64,000 bases of DNA from Candidatus Palauibacter rhopaloidicola. GTDB taxonomy: Bacteria; Gemmatimonadota; Gemmatimonadetes; Palauibacterales; Palauibacteraceae. Both the position numbers and the translations under genes were made by a program. The notes under the pieces are model-generated. The model did not search any database. It was not told the origin of the DNA and worked only from the letters and a program-made list of their open reading frames with translations. Shown here in pieces: positions 1 through 8,000 of this stretch. The stretch lies in NCBI GenBank assembly GCA_026914155.1, contig JAPPGH010000039.1, forward strand, positions 62,001 to 126,000, written 5' to 3'. The first letter of the stretch is position 1; each line of letters begins with the position of its first letter.

Positions 1-117
1 GCCGCCGGAGCCGGCCTGTCCGCCGCTCCCGCCCTGCGTCCCGCAACCCGCCAGGGCCGCGCCCCCGGCCGCGAGCCCGGAAAGGGCCATGAATTCCCGG
101 CGATTGACCTCGCTCAT
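1..117 (-). CDS. N-terminus of a Tat-lipoprotein, probably an amidohydrolase (cut by window edge)
   Basis: Only the first 39 codons are in the window; the ATG is at 117. The leader has a twin-arginine stretch (NRREFM), a short hydrophobic core and a lipobox ending in Cys (AALAGC), followed by a Gly/Ser-rich linker. This suggests export by Tat and lipid anchoring. The leader is almost the same as that of the amidohydrolase that starts at 1904, which lies just upstream on the same strand. The two are therefore likely tandem paralogues in one transcription unit, 59 bp apart. The catalytic domain is outside the window, so the function is inferred from the leader only. Confidence 0.7.
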   Translation of the reverse strand, partial: MSEVNRREFMALSGLAAGGAALAGCGTQGGSGGQAGSGG

Positions 118-176
118 CTTCGTCTCCTCACAGGATTCGGGCGCGCCGCACGCTCGCGCCGCACGCCCGCACCTCC

Positions 177-1904
177 TCAGGCTTCGTAGGTGGCGCGACC
201 GCCGACGACGGTGCGCAGGATCTCGATCTCCTTGATCGCGAAGGGGTCGGCCGTGTGCGGGTCCTCCGCAAGCATCACGAAATCCGCCAGCTTGCCCGCG
301 GTGATCGATCCCTTGATCCCCTCCTCGAACGCGGCGTGGGCCCCGTTGATCGTGCACACGCGGAGCGCCTCCTCGACCGTGATCTTCTGACTTGGACCCC
401 ACTCGCGCCCCTGCATGTCCGTGCGCGTGACCATGCTCTGGATGCCCATCAGCGTCTCGAACGGCCCCGGCGGATAGTCGGAGGCGCCCGCCACGGGAAT
501 CCCGTAGTCGATGAACCGGCGGTGCGCGAACATCCACTCCATCTTCTCGGCGCCGTACTCGCCCCACTTGTTGCCGTGGAAGTGGACGTAGGTGTAGAAG
601 GGCGTCGGGATCGCGCCCACGTCCCGGATCCTGCGCAGGAGATCGTCGTTCACGAGCGAGCAGTGCTCGAGGCGGAAGCGGGGGTCGGCCTGCGGCATCT
701 CCCGCTGCGCGCGCTCGAAGGCGGTGAGGCACATGTCGATCGCGAGGTCGCCGTTCGCGTGGATGCCGATCTGCCACCCGTTCCGGACCGCGTCGTCCAC
801 CGCGTGGTGGATCCCCTCCTGATCCATCGTGAGGATGCCGAAGTCGTCCGGGCGTCCGACGTAGGGCGTGGACATGGCCATCGTGCGCTCGGAGGCGGAG
901 CCGTCCGCCACGTACTTGATCCCGCCGACTCTCACCCACTCGTCCCCGAAGCCGGTCCGGATGCCCGCAGCCTTGAGGGAAGCGAAGAGGAAGGAAGCGT
1001 CGCCGGCGTTGGGGAAGACGTAGGCGCGGAAGTGGAGTTCGCCCGCCTCGTAGGCGTCCTGATAGCTCACGAGATCATTGCCGGCGCCGGTCTCGTGGAC
1101 GGAGGTGAGGCCGGCCGCCGCCATGCGTTCGCCGATGAGGCGGATGCTCTCCTGCCGCTCGGCGCGCGTCGTCCCGGCGGGGATGAGGCTCTCGAGCGGG
1201 TCCTTGGCGTGTTCGGCCACGCGCCCGGTGAGTTCGCCGTTCTCCCTGTAGTACTTGCCACCGGGGGGGTCCGGCGTGTCGGCGGTGATCCCGGCGAGTT
1301 CGAACGCCCGGGAGTTGTAGACGCCGGTGTGGCCGCCGCGGTGGGTGACGGAGACGGGGTGGTCCGGGACCGCGTCGTCGAGGTCCGCGCGGGTCAGCGG
1401 GCGCCCGTCCTCGAGCTTCGTGTCGTCGTAGAGGAAACCCTGCACCCACTGGCCGGGCGGCGTGTTCTGGGCCCGCTCGCCGAGCGCGCTCTTGATGCCC
1501 TCGATCGAGCGCACGTCGAGGCTCACCTGCTTGAGGTGCTTCGTGCCGGAGTAGAAGGGATGGTTGTGCGCGTCGATGAAGCCGGGAACGACGGTGTGGC
1601 CGGCGGCGTCGATGACGTCGGTTCCCGGGCCGATGAGGTTGGAGACGTCGTCGCTCGAGCCCACGGCGAGGAAGCGCCCGCTCTTGACGGCGAACGCCTC
1701 GGCCCGCGGCAGGCCGTCATCCACGGTGTAGACGGTTGCGTCGCGGACGACGAGGTCCGCGGGCCCGCCCGGCGGGGCGCCGGCGCCGGCGCCGGATCCG
1801 CCCGCGGAGTCCCCGGCGCCTCCCGGGCCGCAGCCCGCCAGCGCCGCGCCGCCCGCCGCGAGGCCGGAGATTGCCATGAAGTCACGCCGCGTGAAGTCGC
1901 TCAT
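177..1904 (-). CDS. Tat-exported amidohydrolase family lipoprotein (YtcJ-like)
   Basis: This 575-residue protein belongs to the metal-dependent amidohydrolase superfamily, YtcJ branch, which hydrolyses amide bonds in small molecules; the substrate cannot be read from sequence. The leader carries TRRDFM and a lipobox AALAGC, predicting a Tat-exported lipoprotein, then a Gly/Pro/Ser-rich linker to about residue 48. The metal-binding HxH lies in DAHNHP near residue 112. Later family motifs are visible: a conserved GIHANGD near residue 380, RLEHCS near 415 and a C-terminal GSITAGKLADFV. The length is normal for the family. Start at 1904 is supported by the intact Tat signal. It follows the cut paralogue's neighbour position and precedes it by 59 bp in the direction of transcription. 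Confidence 0.88.
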   Translation of the reverse strand: MSDFTRRDFMAISGLAAGGAALAGCGPGGAGDSAGGSGAGAGAPPGGPADLVVRDATVYTVDDGLPRAEAFAVKSGRFLAVGSSDDVSNLIGPGTDVIDAAGHTVVPGFIDAHNHPFYSGTKHLKQVSLDVRSIEGIKSALGERAQNTPPGQWVQGFLYDDTKLEDGRPLTRADLDDAVPDHPVSVTHRGGHTGVYNSRAFELAGITADTPDPPGGKYYRENGELTGRVAEHAKDPLESLIPAGTTRAERQESIRLIGERMAAAGLTSVHETGAGNDLVSYQDAYEAGELHFRAYVFPNAGDASFLFASLKAAGIRTGFGDEWVRVGGIKYVADGSASERTMAMSTPYVGRPDDFGILTMDQEGIHHAVDDAVRNGWQIGIHANGDLAIDMCLTAFERAQREMPQADPRFRLEHCSLVNDDLLRRIRDVGAIPTPFYTYVHFHGNKWGEYGAEKMEWMFAHRRFIDYGIPVAGASDYPPGPFETLMGIQSMVTRTDMQGREWGPSQKITVEEALRVCTINGAHAAFEEGIKGSITAGKLADFVMLAEDPHTADPFAIKEIEILRTVVGGRATYEA

Positions 1905-1941
1905 TCCGGTGTTCCTCCGACGGTGGATCGGTTGGCGTCTC

Positions 1942-2469
1942 CTACTTTAGCTCGACGAGTTGTTCGGGGTCCACGCGCACGACGATGTAGGTGATCGTCT
2001 CGGTGATCTCGCTGAAGCCGTGCGGCGAGCCCGCCGGGATGATGAGCATGTCGCCGGGTCCGATCTCCTGGCTCTCCCCGCCCACGATCCCGCCCACGGC
2101 GCTGGGGCCGGTGAGCGTCCGCACGGTCTGTCCCTCCGGGTCCAGTTCCCGCGCGTTCGACAGGTCGCCTCCGGTCACGAGCGTGCCGCGGCCCGAGACG
2201 ACGTAGTAGACCTCGGTCTGCTTGTGGTGCTGGATCGCCCCGAGCGACGTGGTCGGCGGGCGCTGGACGACGCCGACGCCGGCGTTGTGTCCGCCCGCGT
2301 CGATGTGCCGGATCTGCTGGTCGCTGACCCGGCCCTCCGGCGCGTTCGCGATCGTGGCGAGGATGTCGGCTGCGGAGATGTAGGTGGCCGGCGGGTTGTC
2401 CGGGCGGTCGCCCGGCGCCGCGCTCCAGAGGACACCCGCCGCGAGGGCGGCGACGATGAGCTTCGACAT
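1942..2469 (-). CDS. Secreted cupin-domain protein
   Basis: This is a 175-residue single-domain cupin with an N-terminal hydrophobic segment (residues 2-18) that looks like a signal peptide. The first cupin motif is visible as HHKQTEVYYVVSGRG around residues 80-95, with metal-ligand His and Glu. The second is GDMLIIPAGSPHGFSE around 140-155. Cupins of this type bind a metal and may be enzymes or small-molecule binders, and no substrate can be assigned. It starts 38 bp upstream of the amidohydrolase on the same strand, so the two may be co-transcribed. It is divergent from the class V aminotransferase at 2696; the 226-bp gap holds a palindrome. Confidence 0.85.
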   Translation of the reverse strand: MSKLIVAALAAGVLWSAAPGDRPDNPPATYISAADILATIANAPEGRVSDQQIRHIDAGGHNAGVGVVQRPPTTSLGAIQHHKQTEVYYVVSGRGTLVTGGDLSNARELDPEGQTVRTLTGPSAVGGIVGGESQEIGPGDMLIIPAGSPHGFSEITETITYIVVRVDPEQLVELK

Positions 2470-2574
2470 GGTCCGGCTCCCGTTTCGATTCGTGGAGGGA
2501 TGAGACGGTCCACGACACTAAGCACGGCCGAGGGTCCCGGTCCACGGCTCACCCCACGGCTGCGGGTTGGCACG

Positions 2575-2590
2575 CGTTCCCGCGGGAACG
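2575..2590. promoter_or_regulatory. 16-bp perfect palindrome, candidate operator
   Basis: CGTTCCCGCGGGAACG is a perfect 8+8 palindrome. It sits in the divergent gap between the cupin (start 2469, minus) and the class V PLP enzyme (start 2696, plus), 105 bp before the latter. The same 16 bases recur at 63958-63973 upstream of the BCCT transporter. A dimeric repressor site is the simplest reading; no regulator gene is adjacent. The position supports a regulatory role but nothing in the window shows binding. Confidence 0.4.
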
Positions 2591-2695
2591 TGTCGCGGTG
2601 CGTCGCTGTCCTGCGAACGGGTTGCGGACGTACGTTCGGAGGGTCGTATTCGAGGTCTGCGACAGACCGCGCACGAGAGGGATCAGGAGGGACGG

Positions 2696-3964
2696 ATGAC
2701 CGAGTGGAGCCGCCGCAACTTCGTCAGGACGGCCGCCGCCGCGGGGCTCGCGCTCCCGGCCGCGCCGGCCCTCGCGCACACCGTTGGGGCGCCCGAAGGC
2801 GGTGACGGCGCCGGGCCGGTCCTCGACTCGCTTCCACGCTCGGACGATGATCCGCTGGGGATCCGGGGCCAGTTTCCGGTCACCGAGGAGTTCGCGTACC
2901 TGAACACGGCGTCCACGGGGCCGCTTCCGCGTCCGGTGCACGAGGCGCTCGTCGCGTACGCGGACGAGAAGCTGAGCTACAACGATCCCGCGAGCCGCGG
3001 GCGGGCCACGGCCCGCGCCCGCAGCCGTTTCGCGAGCCTGTTCGGGGCGGACGAAGACGAGATCGCGCTTCTGTTCTCGACCAGCGACGGCGAGAACATG
3101 GTGGCGAAGGCGATCGACTGGCAGCCGGGCGACAACGTGGTCATCGACGAACTCCACTTCGTCACCGCCTTCGTCGTATACCGCGAACTCGAGCGGCGCC
3201 ACGGAGTCGAACTCCGGATCATTCCCTCGCGCGAGGGGCGCGCCCAACCCGAGGACTACGACGCCTACACCGACGACCGCACGCGCCTCATCAGCGTGGC
3301 GTGGGTCTCGAACCGGAACGGGTTCCGGCACGACCTGTCGACGCTGGCCGAGATCGCGCATGCCCGTGGCGGCTACCTGTTCGCCGACGGGATCCAGGCG
3401 TTCGGCACGTTCCCCACGAACCTCCACAACGAGGGTGTCGACTTCGCCTGCGGCAACGGCTACAAGTGGCTCTTCGCCGACTTCGGCTGCGCGCCGCTGT
3501 ACGTGCGCCGGGAGCACCACGAGTGGATGCAGCCCGACCGCTTCGGGCACGGGCATGTGGCCGAGACGCTCCCCGAGCACCAGTACCGGCTGAAGACGGA
3601 CGCGCAGAAGTACGAGTATGCGAACCCCGCCTACGGCCCGATCGCGGCCATGGACGCCGCCCTCGGCTTCCTCGGCGAGGTGGGTCTGGAGCGGATCGCC
3701 GAGCACACGCACGCGCTCGCGGGCCAACTCCGCGAGGGTGCCGCGGACCTCGGCATGAAGCTCTTCACGCCGCCCGCCAATCCCTCGGCCATCGTGAGCT
3801 TCTACCACGGGATGGATCCGGACGAACTCGGCGACGCCCTGCGCGCGGAAGGCGTGTTCTTCACGTTTCAGGAGGGAGGGGAACTCCTCCGCGCCGCCGT
3901 CGCGATGTTCAACAACCGCGACGACGTCGACCGCCTCCTCGGAGTCATCGCCGCCCGCGTATAG
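2696..3964 (+). CDS. Tat-exported class V aminotransferase-like PLP enzyme
   Basis: This 422-residue protein has a fold-type I, class V PLP enzyme domain (cysteine desulfurase / isopenicillin N epimerase-like). The open frame runs further upstream, but ATG 2696 is chosen because AGGAGG lies 5 bp before it and because the protein then begins with a twin-arginine leader (WSRRNFVR, hydrophobic stretch, ALA). Visible motifs are YLNTASTGPLP near residue 65, FADGIQAFG with the PLP-contacting Asp near 230, and GNGYKWLFADFG with the Schiff-base Lys near 258. The last third has the small C-terminal domain. A PLP enzyme sent out folded by Tat is uncommon and fits cofactor loading in the cytoplasm. The substrate is unknown. 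Confidence 0.85.
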   Translation: MTEWSRRNFVRTAAAAGLALPAAPALAHTVGAPEGGDGAGPVLDSLPRSDDDPLGIRGQFPVTEEFAYLNTASTGPLPRPVHEALVAYADEKLSYNDPASRGRATARARSRFASLFGADEDEIALLFSTSDGENMVAKAIDWQPGDNVVIDELHFVTAFVVYRELERRHGVELRIIPSREGRAQPEDYDAYTDDRTRLISVAWVSNRNGFRHDLSTLAEIAHARGGYLFADGIQAFGTFPTNLHNEGVDFACGNGYKWLFADFGCAPLYVRREHHEWMQPDRFGHGHVAETLPEHQYRLKTDAQKYEYANPAYGPIAAMDAALGFLGEVGLERIAEHTHALAGQLREGAADLGMKLFTPPANPSAIVSFYHGMDPDELGDALRAEGVFFTFQEGGELLRAAVAMFNNRDDVDRLLGVIAARV

Positions 3965-3997
3965 GGGTCGGCTCCGGCGCGCAGCTTCTCTCGGGGT

Positions 3998-4429
3998 TTA
4001 CGCCGCCGGATCGATCACCGTAAGGAACGGAAAGCGGCGAAAACCCGCATCGCGTGTGCATATGCGGCTGACGCCGTGCTCGCGCATCAAGACGGCCGTG
4101 TGCACATCGTGCATCTGGTTCGCGCGGATTTCCGGAAGCTCCTCGACCGTCCGGGCGAGGACCGCCGCGTGACGCGGCGTCGCGGTCAACAGGTCGACGC
4201 CCGGCGAGTTGAGGAGCTCCGAGAGAAAGCGCCAGGCCTCCCCAGTTCGCCACGGTGACGGCATCACCTGCGGGTGCGTGGTCACGCGCAGGAACTCGTA
4301 ACAGACGCTCCACGTGAGGAAGGACGGTGAAGGCCCGCGACGCGCTTCGTCCAACTGCTGCCGGCAGGGGAGGTGGAATTCCGAGTTCCTGCTCGCGGCG
4401 TACACAAGCACATTGGTGTCGAAGACCAG
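3998..4429 (-). CDS. VapC-like PIN-domain toxin, probable CTG start
   Basis: This is a PIN-domain ribonuclease of the VapC family, normally an RNA-cleaving toxin held by its antitoxin. The domain begins LVFDTNVLVYAAS. The first conventional in-frame start (GTG at 4411) falls after the catalytic Asp of DTN and would remove it. The only upstream codon that keeps this Asp and follows a Shine-Dalgarno sequence is CTG at 4429, seven bases after GGAG; an in-frame TGA lies just before. Other PIN acids are visible: Glu in CYEFLR, and Asp residues in QMHDVHTA and CTRDAGF. From CTG the protein is 143 residues. The antitoxin gene ends at 4434, so expression is coupled. Confidence 0.8.
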   Translation of the reverse strand: MVFDTNVLVYAASRNSEFHLPCRQQLDEARRGPSPSFLTWSVCYEFLRVTTHPQVMPSPWRTGEAWRFLSELLNSPGVDLLTATPRHAAVLARTVEELPEIRANQMHDVHTAVLMREHGVSRICTRDAGFRRFPFLTVIDPAA

Positions 4430-4433
4430 CGTC

Positions 4434-4979
4434 TCACTCCTCTTCCATCACGCGGTAGAGCGCGTCCCGGTCGGCGATGTCGACCAGAGGCTCGCCACCA
4501 CGCCAGGTTGGAAGGGGCTTCAGCGCGTCGGGATCGGCGTCGACCGTACTCGGCTCGGCCAGCACCCGCCTCAGCCCCGCCTCCAGGAGTTCGGACACGG
4601 TCGTCCGCCGCCGCTCGGCCTCTTCTCGCAGGCGGCGCATCAATGTGTCGTCGACGCGAAGGGCTTCGTCGGGCGCCGACCTTTCCCGCACGGCCCGCAC
4701 TCCGTGCCGCCTGAGGCGGATCTCGTCCTCCCGTCTCCGAATCCGGGCGCTGTCGTAGTCCGCCTGCATCCGCATCAGCTGCTCCACGTTGACCCCGAAC
4801 GCCTGCTCGATGCGCAGCGCCATCGTTGCGGAGAGATCGGAGCGGCCATTCAGGAAGGCCGACAACGCGGGCCGCGAGACACCGAGCACCGCTGCCGCCT
4901 CGACCACAGTCAGGTCGCGCGGCTCGATGATCTCGGTCCTGACGAATTCCCCCGGGTGAGGGGGGGGCGGCCGGGTCAC
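4434..4979 (-). CDS. Fused antitoxin: HigA-type XRE domain plus VapB-type RHH domain
   Basis: From GTG 4979 (GGAGG 10 bp upstream) the protein has 181 residues in two parts. Residues 1 to about 95 match HigA antidotes: a PPHPGEF-type start, an XRE helix-turn-helix (VVEAAAVLGVSRPALSAFLN) and the family tail YDSARIRRREDEIRLRRHG. Residues about 105-181 match VapB antitoxins: a ribbon-helix-helix core (ALRVDDTLMRRLREEA, TTVSELLEAGLRRVL) and a toxin-binding tail with LPTWRGG and YRVMEEE. No stop separates the halves. The VapC toxin follows directly, so the RHH half has its partner; no intact HigB exists for the XRE half. An earlier ATG (5042) is open but lacks a good ribosome site. In-frame GTGs between the halves might allow separate synthesis of the VapB part. 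Confidence 0.8.
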   Translation of the reverse strand: MTRPPPPHPGEFVRTEIIEPRDLTVVEAAAVLGVSRPALSAFLNGRSDLSATMALRIEQAFGVNVEQLMRMQADYDSARIRRREDEIRLRRHGVRAVRERSAPDEALRVDDTLMRRLREEAERRRTTVSELLEAGLRRVLAEPSTVDADPDALKPLPTWRGGEPLVDIADRDALYRVMEEE

Positions 4980-5061
4980 TGGATGACGTCCTCCGGAGGT
5001 GAATCTTCGAACCGTATTCCGTAAAGTGTCGCATGACGCCATACGGATGGCAAATCTTCGA
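4976..5061 (-). pseudogene. Possible 3' remnant of a higB toxin gene
   Basis: In the frame that ends with TGA at 4978-4976 there is a short reading ending YGIRFEDSPPEDVIQ. Its stop overlaps the GTG of the HigA-VapB antitoxin by four bases, exactly the coupling normally seen between higB and higA. The ending vaguely resembles HigB C-termini, which finish with an IR...FRFE...DV pattern. Anything further upstream is replaced by the 3' end of the BNR-repeat gene. The stretch is too short for firm identification. Confidence 0.25.
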
Positions 5062-8000
5062 TCAGTCGCGCGGCGGCCTGATCTCCAGCGGCGGGAGACC
5101 CGCTTCCCCGAGGCGCCGGTTCAGGCGGGACAGGTCGCCCGTGAGCATCCGTTCCAGGGTCCGCAGGTGCTCGTCCAGCTCCGCGGACAGCTCGTTGAAG
5201 ACCGCCTCGTACGCGTCGAGCGGGGTGCCGTCTCCCCGCTCCAGGTGGCTGCGCAGGCCGGTCAGGCGGTCGTTGAGCTTGATGGGGAAGGCGATCTTGT
5301 CCTTCGGGCTCTGGTTCCGGAGCTGGTAGAGTTCTCCCGCGACCGCCTCGATCGCCGCCGCGAAGGCGGACACCTCGTCCCGGAGGGCGTCGTCCTCGAT
5401 GTCCGCGGCGGTCGCGTCGATCCGGGCGAGGAGATCGCGCGCCAGGATGACGCTCTCGTTGGCCCGGCCCTCGGCGTCGCGGATCGCCATGGCGAGGCGG
5501 AACTGATCGGTTAAGGCGGCGGCGGGCACGTCTCCGAGTCTCGGGTCGCGGCGCACCTCGAAGGCCTCCTCGCGCGTGGTTCCGTCGACCGTCAACTGCG
5601 CCAGGTAGCGCCCCGGCGGCGCCCACGGGCCCAAGGCGGGGTTGCCGCCCTCGAGGACGATCCCCGGGAACGTCACCGCGCCCGGGTAGCGGAGGTCCCA
5701 GCGGATCCGGTGGGTGCCCCCGCGCACCGTTCCGTCGACAAGAGTGCGGACGGGTTCGCGGTCGTCCGTCAGGATGTCGAGTCGCACGCGGACCTCCGGC
5801 GCGCTCACGCGGAAGTCGATCGTCGCGGGGATCGATCGCCGAACCGCGTCGGCCGGGGAGAAGAGGTGTACGTCGGCGGTCGCGACATCCGCCCGTAGCT
5901 GCCGCAGCGTTTCGATGTCGTCGAGGACCCAGAAGGAGCGGCCGTGCGTGCTGATCACGAGGTCGCGCGCCTCGACCGAGATCCCCGTGACGGGCGTATC
6001 CGGGAGCCGGAACGACAGGTCGCTCCAACTCGAGCCGCCGTCGAAGGAAACGAAGACGCCGTGCTCGGTGCCCGCGTAGAGGAGGCCGGCGCGCGCCGGA
6101 TCCTCCCGGATCACGCGCACGAAGGCGCCCTCGGGGATGCCATCGACGATCCGTTTCCAACTTGCTCCGTAGTCGTCCGTCCTCCACGCGTACGGCGACC
6201 GGTCGTCCATCTCGTACCGGATCCCGGCCACGTGCGCGCTCGCGGGATGGTGCGGAGACACCTCCACGGTCATGACGCGCGTGTGCGGGGGCATGTCGGG
6301 CGGCGTGACGTCCCGCCAGTTGCCGCCGCCATCGCGCGATACGTGCACGAGACCGTCGTCGGATCCGGTCCAGATCGTCTCCGGATCGTGCGGCGAAAGC
6401 CCGATCGAGTAGAGCGTGCCGTAGATCTCGGGCCCGTCCTGATCCTTGACGACCGGGCCACCGGAGTCGTCGAGCGTTTCCGGCTCGGCCCGGGTCAGGT
6501 CCGGGCTGATCTTCGCCCACGACTCACCCTCATCGAGCGACCTCCAGAGGTGTTGGGATCCGACGTACAGCGCGTGGGGCGCCAGGGGCGACACGGCGAT
6601 GGGATAGGTCCAGTTCCACCGCTCGGGCATGTCCCGCGCGGGCTCGCCCATGACGATGCGGGGCCACGGCTGGATGTCCGTAGCGGCGCCGGTCTCGCGG
6701 TCGTACCGGGTGAGCGTGTTCGTCGCGCCCGCGTAGAAGATGTCGGGGTCGGCGGGGTGCGGCGCGATGTAGCCGCTCTCGCCTCCGCCCACCGGGTACA
6801 TCCACTCCGCGCTTGGGCTCGCGGGATCCCGCAGGTGCGCCCACTCGGAGGACACGCACACGGTGGTGTTGTCCTGCTGCGCGCCGCACACGTGGTAGGG
6901 GAAGTCGGCGGTCGTCGCGAGGCGGTAGATCTGGGCCGTCGGATACCGCATCGACGTCCACGTCCGCCCGCCGTTCACCGTGACGACGCCACCTCCGTCG
7001 TTGCCGTCGATCATGCGCAGCGGGTTCGTCGGATCGATCCACAGGTCGTGGTGGTCGACGTGAGTCTCCGGCACGCTCTCGAGCGTCCGTCCGCCGTCGG
7101 TGGAGCGCATGAGCCGGAAGTTGAGGATGTAGAGCGTGTTCCGGTCGACGGGGTCCGCCACCAGGCGCTGGAAGTAGAACGCGCGCTGCCAGATGTCCCG
7201 GTGGCCGTTGACGAATGTCCACGTCAGGCCCCCGTCGTCGGAGCGGTACAGCCCGCCCCGCTCGGCCTCGAGGTTCGCCCATACCCGGTTCGGATCCGCG
7301 CCGGACACGGCAATCGTGATCTTGCCGAGCACGCCGTCTGGAAGGCCCAGGCTGCGCGTGAGGTCGGTCCACGTGTCGCCGCCATCGGTGGACTTGAAGA
7401 TCCCCGACCCTTCGCCACCGCTCCACAGGCGCCACGGCTTGCGGTACACCTGCCACAGCGTCGCGTACAGGACGTCCGGATCGCTCGGATCCAGGACGAG
7501 GTCGACGGCTCCCGTGCGCTCGTCGCGGAAGAGCACCTTCTCCCACGTGTCTCCCCCATCGGTCGTCCGGAAGACGCCGCGCTCCGGGTTGGGACCGAAG
7601 GGATGGCCGAGCGCCGCCACGTAGGCGCGGTTCGGGTCGGTGGGGTGGATGCGGATGCGTCCGATCGCGTGGGTGTCGGCCAGACCGAGGTGGCGCCACG
7701 TCTTCCCGGCATCGTCAGAGCGGTAGACGCCGTCGCCCTGGAGGACGTTGGCGCGGAGCTGCACCTCGCCCATGCCGATGTAGACGAGGTCCGGGTCGGA
7801 GGGGGCCATCGCGACCGCCCCGACAGAGGCGCTGCCCACCTGCCCATCGGTCACCGGGGTCCATGTCGTCCCGCCATCCGTCGTCTTGAACAGCCCTCCG
7901 CCCGTCGCGCCGAAGTAGTACTCGAACGGCCGTTCGGCGTGGCCCGCCACGGCGATGGAGCGTCCGCCCCGGTCCGGTCCGATCGACCGCCACTCCATGG

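Noticed and set aside
2511..2520. CACGACACTA, identical to the outer ten bases of the foldback element's right end
   Set aside because: Similarity ends there, there is no second end nearby, and a ten-base match in 64 kb can arise by chance.
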